From Rheinheimera mangrovi (GTDB lineage: Bacteria; Pseudomonadota; Gammaproteobacteria; Enterobacterales; Alteromonadaceae): DNA of 64,000 nucleotides. This document shows, piece by piece, positions 19,521 to 27,770 of this stretch. The stretch is taken from the NCBI RefSeq assembly GCF_003990335.1, contig NZ_CP034683.1, positions 944,501 to 1,008,500 of the forward strand, read 5' to 3'. A model generated the notes under the pieces. It saw only the letters and a list, made by a program, of their open reading frames with translations, was not told where the DNA came from and did no database searches. Positions within the stretch are counted from its first letter, which is position 1. Each line of letters opens with the position of its first letter. The translations under genes and the position numbers were made by a program.

Positions 19521-19631
19521 GTTTTAAGCTTTATCATTTTTAGAAATTGTATATTTTTAACGCTTTGTAGCGAATAATTAGTCGAATTGTTTAAAAGGTC
19601 AGCAAACGCGCTTTCCAGCTCCAAAAATTGT

Positions 19632-19659
19632 TTGACTTATTTTCCTGAGACATTAATAT
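19632..19659 (+). promoter_or_regulatory. sigma-70 promoter of tRNA cluster
   Basis: TTGACT at 19632-19637, a 16-base spacer, TAATAT at 19654-19659, then a GC-rich discriminator (ACACGCCGC) of the kind found at stringently controlled stable-RNA promoters. Twenty bases precede the mature tRNA-Ser. Confidence 0.75.
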
Positions 19660-19678
19660 ACACGCCGCAACGTAGCGC

Positions 19679-19768
19679 GGAGAAGTGGCCGAGTGGCTGA
19701 AGGCGCACCCCTGCTAAGGGTGTATAGGGGAAACTCTATCGAGGGTTCGAATCCCTCCTTCTCCGCCA
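19679..19768 (+). tRNA. tRNA-Ser (GCU)
   Basis: 90 nt including encoded CCA. Acceptor GGAGAAG pairs with CTTCTCC; anticodon loop CTGCTAA gives GCU; the long variable arm (TATAGGGGAAACTCTATC) and TTCGAAT loop are typical of class II tRNA-Ser. First gene of the cluster. Confidence 0.97.
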
Positions 19769-19785
19769 GTTGTACTGTTAAGATT

Positions 19786-19862
19786 GGATGCATAGCTCAG
19801 CTGGATAGAGTACTCGGCTACGAACCGAGCGGTCGGAGGTTCGAATCCTCCTGCGTCCACCA
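19786..19862 (+). tRNA. tRNA-Arg (ACG)
   Basis: 77 nt with encoded CCA. Acceptor GGATGCA pairs with TGCGTCC; anticodon loop CTACGAA gives ACG, whose first A is normally edited to inosine by TadA. D arm AGCTCAGCTGGATAGAGT and T loop TTCGAAT are canonical. Identical to the next copy. Confidence 0.97.
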
Positions 19863-19901
19863 CTTAACTGCAACGACGATGTGAAAAAGAAAGTACCAGA
19901 T

Positions 19902-19978
19902 GGATGCATAGCTCAGCTGGATAGAGTACTCGGCTACGAACCGAGCGGTCGGAGGTTCGAATCCTCCTGCGTCCACCA
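19902..19978 (+). tRNA. tRNA-Arg (ACG), second identical copy
   Basis: Exact duplicate of the 19786-19862 gene, separated from it by 39 bases. Same folding, anticodon ACG and encoded CCA. Last mature tRNA before the terminator and the repeat array. Confidence 0.97.
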
Positions 19979-19984
19979 CAACTA

Positions 19985-20011
19985 AACCTGCTAAGTGCAG
20001 GTTTTTTTGTT
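19985..20011 (+). terminator. intrinsic terminator after tRNA cluster
   Basis: AACCTGC / GCAGGTT stem with a 5-base loop and a T7 tract, 6 bases after the last tRNA. The repeat array starts immediately downstream, so array RNA would need read-through or its own promoter. Confidence 0.8.
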
Positions 20012-20015
20012 TTTC

Positions 20016-20995
20016 GCATCCCTGCGAAAAATCCCTCCGGGACCCGCCGTGCGGCGGTCCAAAAACGCTCCCGGCGTTTTTGTGTTTCCTTTTTTATAAG
20101 TTGATGATGAAAGGGTTGCCTGCGGGATAGATCTTCTTGTTGCCTGTTTAAAAACCTTCATGTGACGTCCCTGCGAAAAATCCCTCCGGGACCCGCCGTG
20201 CGGCGGTCCAAAAACGCTCCCGGCGTTTTTGTGTTTCCTTTTTCCATAAGTGAGTGATGAAAGGGTTGCCTGCGGGATAGATCTTCTTGTTGCCTGTTTA
20301 AAAACCTTCATGTGACATCCCTGCGAAAAATCCCTCCGGGACCCGCCGTGCGGCGGTCCAAAAACGCTCCCGGCGTTTTTGTGTTTCCTTTTTCCATAAG
20401 TGAGTGATGAAAGGGTTGCCTGCGGGATAGATCTTCTTGTTGCCTGTTTAAAAACCTTCATGTGACATCCCTGCGAAAAATCCCTCCGGGACCCGCCGTG
20501 CGGCGGTCCAAAAACGCTCCCGGCGTTTTTGTGTTTCCTTTTTTATAAGTTGATGATGAAAGGGTTGCCTGCGGGATAGATCTTCTTGTTGCCTGTTTAA
20601 AAACCTTCATGTGACATCCCTGCGAAAAATCCCTCCGGGACCCGCCGTGCGGCGGTCCAAAAACGCTCCCGGCGTTTTTGTGTTTCCTTTTTTATAAGTT
20701 GATGATGAAAGGGTTGCCTGCGGGATAGATCTTCTTGTTGCCTGTTTAAAAACCTTCATGTGACATCCCTGCGGAAAATCCCTTCGGGACTCGCCGTGCG
20801 GCGGTCCAAAAACGCTCCCGGCGTTTTTGTGTTTCCTTTTTCCATAAGTGAGTGATGAAAGGGTTGCCTGCGGGATAGATCTTCTTGTTGCCGTTTAAAA
20901 ACCTTCATGTGACATCCCTGCGAAAAATTTCTTCGGGACTCGTCGTGCGACGATCTAAAAACGCTCCCGGCGTTTTTGTGTTTCTTTATTGGGTA
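20016..20995 (+). repeat. seven-copy 149-150 bp tandem repeat downstream of tRNA-Arg
   Basis: The anchor CCTGCG occurs at 20021, 20170, 20320, 20470, 20619, 20768 and 20917, so periods are 149, 150, 150, 149, 149, 149. Copies 1-5 are nearly identical; copy 6 is slightly and copy 7 clearly diverged, and copy 7 is incomplete. Each unit has three potential hairpins: TCCC/GGGA, a stem GGACCCGCCG / CGGCGGTCC with one bulged C, and a terminator-like AAAAACGC / GCGTTTTT. Two spacer variants alternate (ATAAGTTGATGATG in copies 1, 4, 5; CATAAGTGAGTGATG in 2, 3, 6). Diverged copies keep the stems through compensatory changes. Minus-strand open frames through the array depend on the 150-bp period and are probably incidental. 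Confidence 0.9.
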
Positions 20996-21000
20996 ATGAT

Positions 21001-21460
21001 GATGGAAGGGCATGCCAGAGGACATAGATCGTCTTGTCAAACTTTCTGCAGGCATCGCCTTTATCTATGGTTGCCCGAACAAATTTTTGCAGTGTTTTTA
21101 ATTTCGTCGCGTTTAACCTGCAACATAGCTTGAATTTTGAGCACAATAACGCTCTTTATATGGCGTTCCGGATATTGGTGCAAAAATTAAACACAGCACA
21201 ACTGTGCACAACTATTCGCATTCGTTTATGCGCAAATGAATTAGGTGATGTTTTAGTCGGGTGTTTCTCAAATTTAGACGACAGTAAAAAGGCTGAAAAG
21301 TTCCGTCGAAAGTTATTGACCTTAAGGAAAAGGTCAGCTTACTATCGAAATGTTACCAAATAGACACATTCTGTTTGTAACAGGGCAACAGTCGCCTGAC
21401 AAGACTGAGTAAATTAATAAGAAAATCACTAAAAACAGTGATCCAGGGAGATAAAAAAAT
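21001..21460 (+). promoter_or_regulatory. AT-rich leader of TonB receptor with dyad sequences
   Basis: 460 bases between the repeat array and the receptor. A TTG-initiated frame at 21034-21363 has no recognisable protein features. Visible dyads are TGACCTT-N6-AAGGTCA at 21317-21336, TGTTACCAAA...TTTGTAACA at 21351-21382, and a hairpin ATCACT-N6-AGTGAT at 21425-21442 just before the ribosome site GGGAG. The first two may be operators; the last may affect translation. No specific regulator can be named. Confidence 0.4.
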
Positions 21461-24400
21461 ATGTACACGAAAAACAAACTAGCAACATCTGTGCGCACGG
21501 CATTGCTATTTGGTGCTACTGCACTTCTTAGTTCAACTGCTTTCGCTCAGGACACCTCGGCTTCAGAAGAAGATACAAAAGCCAAAGATGCGAAAACAGA
21601 ACGTATTCAGGTTACAGGTTCTCGTATTCGTACTGACGGACTTGAGTCTGCAGTGCCAGTAGAAATTTTGACTGCGGATATTGCTGGTGCACAAGGTCTG
21701 GCAACTTTAAGTGATTTACTGCGTACATCAACTGTAGCTTCTGGTTCTAACCAGTTAACATCTGCGTTAACAGTTGGTTATGTGACTGCTGGTGGTGCTG
21801 GTGCTGAATCAGTGGATATGCGTGGTTTAGGTTCAAACCGTACTCTGATTTTATTAAACGGACGTCGTGCTGGCCCTGCTGGTACTCGTGGTCAGGTAAA
21901 CGCCTTTGACTTAAACAGTTTGCCAATCTCCTTAATTGAACGTGTTGAAATACTGAAAGACGGTGCATCTTCACTTTATGGTTCTGATGCTGTGGCTGGC
22001 GTGATCAACATCATCACTAAAAAAGGTGATGACTCTTCAGTAAACGTGAGTTTGAGCCAACCATTCGATTCAGGTGGTGAAAACCAACGTATTGACTTTA
22101 CCATAGGTAAAACCTTTGATAAGGGCTCTGTCCGTGTAATGGCGGACTATAAAATTCAACACGAATTAGCTCGTGGTGACCGTGATTACTTCGCATGTAA
22201 AGAGCGTGTACTTTTTGATACAGAAACAGGTGAACGTGCCGATCCTATCGATCCTCGTACTGGTTCTTACCACTGTGCTGATACTCAGTCAGGTATCTGG
22301 GTATACGAGCACAGTGCTGCAACACGCCCTACAGGCAACTTTTTACCAGGCATGAAAGCCCAGTATGACTACGGTGGTGTTCTGGCTGGTTTAAATACCC
22401 GTCCTATGCCAGCTGCTACAGGACCAAATGGTATTACACTGCCTGAAAATTGGTTCCCGGTATCTTATGACCGTGAATCAGACGCCATTGCCAATACCGA
22501 CCACAGATTCCAGGACTTACAGTCTTTTACTCCGGAAACTGAAGTTGGCTCACTGTTCTTCCAGGGTGATTACAACCTGAATGATGACGTTCGTTTGTTC
22601 GGTGACATCCTGCACAGCCGCCGTACCACTACAATCAACAGCTACCGTCAGTTCTGGAACGGCGATCGCCGTATCTTAGGTACTGCTTTAGTGGGCGAAA
22701 ATGATTACAACCAAGGTTGGGGTGGTGCTTCGTCTTTAATGGCTGTTGCTATGACCAATTGGACTGGTGGCGAAACTGATATCAACTACACCCGTTATGT
22801 ACTTGGTGCTGATGGTAGTATTGGCGATTGGGACTGGGAAGTTTCTTACCAGAACAGTTACAACAAAGGTACTTATAAAAATAAAATCATCCACAAAGAT
22901 GCGATGGATTTAGCCCAGTCTTTACTGCCAACAATGGCTAACCCTACGGCTCAGTACTGTAACGGCCAGGTTACTCCATATTCAGGTAAAACCTGCGTTG
23001 ATTTAAGATGGTTAGACCCAGAATTTAACGACGGTAACTTGTTACCATCAGAACGTGAATTCTTATTTGGTATAGACAGAGGTGTAACCACCTACAGACA
23101 GTCAACTATTGAAGCTGTGTTATCTGGTGATCTGTACGAGCTGCCAGCTGGTCAGGTTGGTACTGCAGTTGGTGTTCAATACCAGCAAGATGAGTTAAAT
23201 GACACACCGGGTGAGCAAACATTGTTAGGCAACCTGTGGGGTTCTTCCAGTTCAGGTATCACCGCTGGTGATCAGTCTACAAGAGCTGTGTTCAGTGAAT
23301 TCCAGATCCCTGTATTGGCTGACATGTTCTTAGTGAAAAGCCTTGATGTGACTTTATCTGGCCGTTGGACTGACGTAAACACCTATGGTAACGACACCAC
23401 CTATAAAGCCGGTATTAACTGGGATATAGCTGCAGGTTTCCGTGTTCGTGCTTCACGAGGTTCATCTTTCCGTTCTCCAGCTTTGTTTGAGCTGTACTTA
23501 GGTAACCAAAGTGGTTTCCTGGGCCAAACAACTGCGGATCCATGCTTAAACTGGTCAGGCAGAGAAGCTGACGGTACTATTGATGACCGCGTGCTGGCAA
23601 ACTGTAAGGCCGATGGCGTCCCTGCGTCTTACACTTCTGCAGGCTCGTCTGCAACATCATACACAGCTGGTGGTGCAGGTCGCTTAAAAGCTGAAACTTC
23701 AGTGGCTGAAACTATTGGTTTAGTGTGGACCAGCGAAGACAATGAAATTGGTGCGTCAGTTGATGCCTATGAATACAACATATCTAGCCAGATTTCGTCT
23801 GTAAGTGGTTCAGATATCACCAACACTTGCTACCGTTCTGCAAACTTTGCTTCAGAGCCGTTATGTAACCAGTTTACAAGACGTGATGGAACAAACGGTG
23901 ACTATGGTGTTGATGAGATTTTTGGTGGTTACTTAAACGTAGCTAGCCAGAAGATCAGAGGTATTGACTTAGCATTCAACTACAACATCGATACTGATAT
24001 GGGTCGTTTTGGCGTTGATTACAAACACAACATTCAGCTGGAAAAAACGTATCAGTTGTTTGCGGACAGTGAGCCAGACCAGTATGTTGGTGATGTTGGC
24101 TCTCCGAAGCACTCTGGTATTGCCCGTTTCTCACTGAAGCGTGATGGCTGGTCATACATCTGGTCGACTCAGTACACTGGTAAAGCTGATGACTGGAAGT
24201 ATTTCTCCAGTACAACTACAGCTTACCGTGGCGAGCGTTATAACTTTATTGCACATGTACCAAGCTATATTGTTCATACTGCATCAGCTATGACGTCATT
24301 TGAGTCTGGTGTTGATCTGACATTTGGTGTTGCTAACGTGTTTGGTAAAGAGCCGCCTAAGGTTAGTGCTGCTGGTGGTTTCTATCAGGCTGGTTACTCA

Positions 24401-24466
24401 GCCCTGTACTCACAGTATGACACTGTAGGTCGCCGTGTATTCTTGAACATGTCCTATAATTTTTAA
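21461..24466 (+). CDS. TonB-dependent outer-membrane receptor
   Basis: 1001 residues. Signal peptide of about 29 residues ending AFA-Q; TonB-box-like ERIQVTGSRI; plug domain with VDMRGLGSNRTLILLNGRR and VEILKDGASSLYGSDAVAGV; then a beta-barrel ending in NMSYNF. Several Cys pairs in extracellular loops. Subfamily differs from the receptor at 2485. A secreted S9 peptidase gene follows 60 bp later, so peptide import is the likely role; this is inferred from context. Ribosome site GGGAG lies about ten bases before ATG 21461. Confidence 0.9.
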   Translation: MYTKNKLATSVRTALLFGATALLSSTAFAQDTSASEEDTKAKDAKTERIQVTGSRIRTDGLESAVPVEILTADIAGAQGLATLSDLLRTSTVASGSNQLTSALTVGYVTAGGAGAESVDMRGLGSNRTLILLNGRRAGPAGTRGQVNAFDLNSLPISLIERVEILKDGASSLYGSDAVAGVINIITKKGDDSSVNVSLSQPFDSGGENQRIDFTIGKTFDKGSVRVMADYKIQHELARGDRDYFACKERVLFDTETGERADPIDPRTGSYHCADTQSGIWVYEHSAATRPTGNFLPGMKAQYDYGGVLAGLNTRPMPAATGPNGITLPENWFPVSYDRESDAIANTDHRFQDLQSFTPETEVGSLFFQGDYNLNDDVRLFGDILHSRRTTTINSYRQFWNGDRRILGTALVGENDYNQGWGGASSLMAVAMTNWTGGETDINYTRYVLGADGSIGDWDWEVSYQNSYNKGTYKNKIIHKDAMDLAQSLLPTMANPTAQYCNGQVTPYSGKTCVDLRWLDPEFNDGNLLPSEREFLFGIDRGVTTYRQSTIEAVLSGDLYELPAGQVGTAVGVQYQQDELNDTPGEQTLLGNLWGSSSSGITAGDQSTRAVFSEFQIPVLADMFLVKSLDVTLSGRWTDVNTYGNDTTYKAGINWDIAAGFRVRASRGSSFRSPALFELYLGNQSGFLGQTTADPCLNWSGREADGTIDDRVLANCKADGVPASYTSAGSSATSYTAGGAGRLKAETSVAETIGLVWTSEDNEIGASVDAYEYNISSQISSVSGSDITNTCYRSANFASEPLCNQFTRRDGTNGDYGVDEIFGGYLNVASQKIRGIDLAFNYNIDTDMGRFGVDYKHNIQLEKTYQLFADSEPDQYVGDVGSPKHSGIARFSLKRDGWSYIWSTQYTGKADDWKYFSSTTTAYRGERYNFIAHVPSYIVHTASAMTSFESGVDLTFGVANVFGKEPPKVSAAGGFYQAGYSALYSQYDTVGRRVFLNMSYNF

Positions 24467-24484
24467 TTAAAGCTGACATTAATA

Positions 24485-24514
24485 AATAAAGCCCTTTATG
24501 GGCTTTATTTTTTT
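24485..24514 (+). terminator. intrinsic terminator between receptor and S9 peptidase
   Basis: AATAAAGCCC / GGGCTTTATT stem with a 5-base loop, then a T run. The peptidase ribosome site (AGGAGG) starts only a few bases after the T tract, so peptidase expression in the same transcript would depend on partial read-through. Confidence 0.8.
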
Positions 24515-24525
24515 AGGAGGAAAAA

Positions 24526-26499
24526 ATGGATCTTTTACGTCTTATTTTTGTAATTTTTCTGTTGTCACCCGCATTTGGAATTTATGCCCAGGCTGCGACT
24601 ACAGCACAAATTTCTTTGGAGGATTTTGCAAAAAAAGCTCAGTTTCTGGATATAAAAATATCTCCGGACGGTAAGTATATTGCAGCAACATCCAGAGAAG
24701 ATTCCGGTAGTGTATTTCTTACTGTTATTGAAATGAAGACTAATAAAGTTGTTTCTAATCAATATCTTAGGGGTAAGGATACTATAGGTGGATTTTTTTG
24801 GGTAAATAACGAGCGGATCTTAATTCAGGTGGCCAGAATGATTGGTGCACTTGAGATGCCAAGTTATGCTGGTGAGCTTTTTGCCGTCAATGCCGATGGC
24901 AGTAAGCCTATCACGCTGACTGGCCCACGAGCGAAAAATGCGGAATATGTATTTTCTACTGTTGCTCACTTGTTGCCTGATGATGATGAATATATTTTAA
25001 TCAACAGCAGTCCATACAATAAAAACTCACCCTATATGCATTTGCGTAAGCTCAATGTCTATAACGGCAGAGTCACGCCTCTTACAAAAATGCCTATTAA
25101 ATCAACTCTTGAGAATAGCGCTACCTTGATTTTGGACAACAATGGTGTGGCGCGGATGGCGATTGGCTTAAATCCTGAAAATGATCAGGAGCTATTGCTC
25201 GTGCATCGTAAAAGCGAAGACGACGAATGGCAACAGCTAGCCAAAGCAGATATCAATGGCCGCTATTTTACCCCTTACGCTTTTTTAGCTGACAATAAAA
25301 CTATTGTGGGAGTCAGTAATACGGAAACAGAAACTGCAGCCATCACTTTATATAACACTGATACTCATAAGCAGGAAATTATTGCCCAGCATCCAAAAGT
25401 GGATCTGAGCCCTGTGCTGAATATTGTCAAAGGTGTGCCAGCAGACGTCATTGGTGCCGCTTATAGCTATGACACCAACGAAACCATTATTTTTGATGAT
25501 GCCGTTGATGAATTTTCGATGTTAATTCGCTCGATGCAAAAAACTTTTCCTTCCAAAGTGGTTAATGTCACGTCGATGACAAAAGATGGCAAGGTTATCG
25601 TTCTTGCAGTGTCCGATCAGGACAGCGGGGCTGATTTTTATATTTACAATAAAAACGACAAAAAGTTAGCGCATCTGCTTAATACAACGCCATGGCTTAA
25701 AGACAGAGATATGCCTACAACAAAAGGCATTACATACCAAAGCAGGGACGGACTCACTATCCATGCTGTGTTAACTTTGCCAAAAAATACAGATGCTAAA
25801 AATTTACCATTAATTATGTTACCGCACGGTGGGCCTCATGGCGTAAGAGATACAGTGAGTTATTCATCTGATGCTAAAGTGCTGGCAAGCCGCGGCTACG
25901 CAGTATTACAACCTAACTTCAGGGGATCCGGTGGTTTTGGTCTGAGTTTTGAACAGGCCGGTTACCGCAACTGGGGCTCTACTATGATTAATGACATGAC
26001 AGACGGTGTCTTACATTTAGCAGAGCAAGGTATGATAGATAAGTCAAGAGTTTGTACTTATGGCGGTTCATACGGTGGTTATGCCGCTCTTATGAGTGCG
26101 ATCCGTGAGCCTGATCTGTATAAATGTGTTGTTGGTTTTGTGGGTGTTTACGACTTAAACCTGATGTACACAGAGGGTGATATTCCTGAGCGTAAGTCTG
26201 GTGTTACCTATCTTGAGAAAGTTATTGGGCGTGATAAAGAGCAGTTAAATGCTTATTCGCCGCTCAAACAACTGGACAAGCTGAAAGCGCCTGTCTTTAT
26301 CATACATGGTGGTGAAGACAAACGAGTTCCTATTATTCATGCGAACCATTTAAAGGCTGAGCTTGAAAAGCGTAATCATCCTTATGAATGGTTGGTGAAA
26401 GAGAAAGAGGGCCATGGCTTCTTCGTTCCTGAGAATAACGTTGAACGTTGGCAGAAAATGTTAGCTTTCTTTGAAAAGCACATTGGAAAACCGAATTAA
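24526..26499 (+). CDS. S9 family prolyl-oligopeptidase-like peptidase, secreted
   Basis: 657 residues. Signal peptide MDLLRLIFVIFLLSPAFGIYAQA; a seven-bladed beta-propeller region from about 30 to 390 (ISPDGKYIAA start); then an alpha/beta-hydrolase domain with nucleophile GGSYGGYAAL (Ser about 516), the acid in IHGGEDKRVP (Asp about 603) and EGHGF (His about 635). Hydrolyses oligopeptides in the periplasm. Start ATG 24526 follows AGGAGGAAAAA. Functionally paired with the receptor upstream. Confidence 0.93.
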   Translation: MDLLRLIFVIFLLSPAFGIYAQAATTAQISLEDFAKKAQFLDIKISPDGKYIAATSREDSGSVFLTVIEMKTNKVVSNQYLRGKDTIGGFFWVNNERILIQVARMIGALEMPSYAGELFAVNADGSKPITLTGPRAKNAEYVFSTVAHLLPDDDEYILINSSPYNKNSPYMHLRKLNVYNGRVTPLTKMPIKSTLENSATLILDNNGVARMAIGLNPENDQELLLVHRKSEDDEWQQLAKADINGRYFTPYAFLADNKTIVGVSNTETETAAITLYNTDTHKQEIIAQHPKVDLSPVLNIVKGVPADVIGAAYSYDTNETIIFDDAVDEFSMLIRSMQKTFPSKVVNVTSMTKDGKVIVLAVSDQDSGADFYIYNKNDKKLAHLLNTTPWLKDRDMPTTKGITYQSRDGLTIHAVLTLPKNTDAKNLPLIMLPHGGPHGVRDTVSYSSDAKVLASRGYAVLQPNFRGSGGFGLSFEQAGYRNWGSTMINDMTDGVLHLAEQGMIDKSRVCTYGGSYGGYAALMSAIREPDLYKCVVGFVGVYDLNLMYTEGDIPERKSGVTYLEKVIGRDKEQLNAYSPLKQLDKLKAPVFIIHGGEDKRVPIIHANHLKAELEKRNHPYEWLVKEKEGHGFFVPENNVERWQKMLAFFEKHIGKPN

Positions 26500-26518
26500 A
26501 TTAGATAGCTGACCTAAC

Positions 26519-26559
26519 CTGACAGACTCAGCGCTAAGCGCCGGGTCTGTCAGATTTTT
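26519..26559. terminator. bidirectional terminator between convergent genes
   Basis: CTGACAGAC ... GTCTGTCAG outer stem with an inner GCGC/GCGC pair, followed by ATTTTTA. Separates the S9 peptidase gene from the convergent CBS-domain gene. Confidence 0.75.
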
Positions 26560-26616
26560 ATTCGAGCTTTGCTACAGAGCGACAATCGATCAGCTGAGCA
26601 CTTTTGCTCGCCATTT

Positions 26617-27042
26617 TCATGCGGCTTCTTCCTTCGCATGTCCGCCATAACAATCCCCAAGTGTAGCCTCTAATGCTCTAACCACCTGACCTCTATTCAA
26701 CACCCCAACCACCAAGCCGTTCTCAAGCACAGGCAACTGATGCAAATGTAGGCTGGTAAAGATCACTGCACTATCCACCACACTGTCAGAAGCCTGTACA
26801 GTGACCACCTTTTTGCTCATTACCTGAGCAATGGTATTGTGCAGGCTACAGAAGTAGCTGGCGTGTAACATAGCGGTTAAGCAGTCTTGCTCAGACAAAT
26901 AACCGACCAGGTTATTTTCTTTATTAAACACTGGTGCACCGGTCAGGTTAAACTGTCGCAGTTGCTGCACAGCCTGTACTATCGTATCGTCTTGTTGCAG
27001 GCGTGGAAATTCACGCTGGAATATATCTTGTACTTTGCTCAT
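26617..27042 (-). CDS. CBS-pair domain protein
   Basis: 141 residues consisting of two CBS motifs and little else: first around FNLTGAPVFNKENNLVGYLSEQD (core GAPVFNKENNLVGYLS), second around LHLHQLPVLENGLVVGVLNRG. Such stand-alone Bateman modules bind adenosine nucleotides and often act as energy sensors for a partner that cannot be named here. C-terminus is acidic with GGHAKEEAA. Start ATG 27042 has GGAGAAAAACC upstream on its strand. Confidence 0.85.
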   Translation of the reverse strand: MSKVQDIFQREFPRLQQDDTIVQAVQQLRQFNLTGAPVFNKENNLVGYLSEQDCLTAMLHASYFCSLHNTIAQVMSKKVVTVQASDSVVDSAVIFTSLHLHQLPVLENGLVVGVLNRGQVVRALEATLGDCYGGHAKEEAA

Positions 27043-27227
27043 GGTTTTTCTCCTTTGAAACTATGGAAGCAGCATAAGCCCGATAAATGCTTCGATGAAA
27101 ACGAATTAATAAGCACAAGAGTATCGTAATTTGCGATTAGAAAACTTTGTAGCAAGCAGAGAAGGGGAGTTAAAGTGATGAAACGTATGTTTTGTGTGCA
27201 GTTAAATCAGTGCAGGCAGATTTTTGC

Positions 27228-27255
27228 TTTACCTTTGAACTCTCTTTTGTATAAT
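27228..27255 (+). promoter_or_regulatory. sigma-70 promoter of tRNA-Trp/holD
   Basis: TTTACC at 27228, a 16-base spacer, consensus TATAAT at 27250-27255, then a GGCGCC discriminator. The mature tRNA-Trp starts 15 bases after the -10 box. Confidence 0.75.
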
Positions 27256-27270
27256 GGCGCCTCCAACGCT

Positions 27271-27347
27271 AGGGGCATAGTTCCAATTGGTAGAACAGCG
27301 GTCTCCAAAACCGATGGTTGGGGGTTCGAATCCCTCTGCCCCTGCCA
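27271..27347 (+). tRNA. tRNA-Trp (CCA)
   Basis: 77 nt with encoded CCA. Acceptor AGGGGCA pairs with TGCCCCT; anticodon loop CTCCAAA gives CCA; T arm GGGGGTTCGAATCCC is regular. Only 12 bases separate its end from the holD start codon, so the two are probably in one primary transcript. Confidence 0.96.
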
Positions 27348-27359
27348 CTTCATTTTGAT

Positions 27360-27767
27360 ATGAATTCTTTATCGTCTAAGCAGCAACTGCTGCACTTACT
27401 CCAAATACAACCACTTGAATTACATCAAGAGTTTTCTGCTATGGCCAAAACGCCTGAAGCGGAAATTGGTGTGCTGACAGAAGCTGTTGCTGCTATTAAA
27501 GCCTTGGCAGAGCCTGTCGAACCAGCAGTACCTTTTGATACTGAATCATACACTGAACCCTATCAGGAACCTGACCCGGAACTGGCTTTCTGCAAAGACG
27601 TCTCAGTGGCACTCAGTGAGTATCAACCAGAGCTGCTGTGGCGGTTAAACCCAGCCAGTACTGAACCTATGTTGCAAAACGGACTCTTAGTAACACCTTC
27701 GATTGAATTATTACAGTCAGCCCAGCAGAAAAAGCTGCTCTGGTTGTGCCTCCAGCAAGAGAGCTGA
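27360..27767 (+). CDS. holD: DNA polymerase III psi subunit-like protein
   Basis: 135 residues from ATG 27360. The N-terminal KQQLLHLLQIQPLELHQ resembles the psi start that binds chi, and the C-terminal LLVTPSIELLQSAQQKKLLW resembles the psi end; the middle is low-complexity, acidic and Pro/Glu rich. Psi links the clamp loader to chi and SSB. Position directly before rimI matches holD-rimI in gammaproteobacteria, which carries much of the weight because HolD is poorly conserved. No Shine-Dalgarno sequence is visible in the 12 bases after the tRNA. Confidence 0.7.
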   Translation: MNSLSSKQQLLHLLQIQPLELHQEFSAMAKTPEAEIGVLTEAVAAIKALAEPVEPAVPFDTESYTEPYQEPDPELAFCKDVSVALSEYQPELLWRLNPASTEPMLQNGLLVTPSIELLQSAQQKKLLWLCLQQES

Positions 27768-27770
27768 TGC

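Noticed and set aside
19991..20461. Long minus-strand open frame through the repeat array encoding a repeated Arg/Lys-rich peptide
   Set aside because: It stays open only because two adjacent periods are exactly 150 bp; other copies with a 149-bp step break it. Base changes in diverged copies preserve RNA stems rather than codons.
20016..20995. CRISPR array
   Set aside because: Units are 149-150 bp and repeat over their whole length; there are no short repeats with unique spacers and no cas genes.
21034..21363. 109-codon plus-strand frame before the second TonB receptor
   Set aside because: TTG start without ribosome site, no recognisable protein features, lies in an AT-rich leader with dyads.
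27318..27359. Longer start for holD within the tRNA-Trp gene
   Set aside because: The added residues are tRNA sequence; the N-terminus from 27360 already matches the psi pattern.
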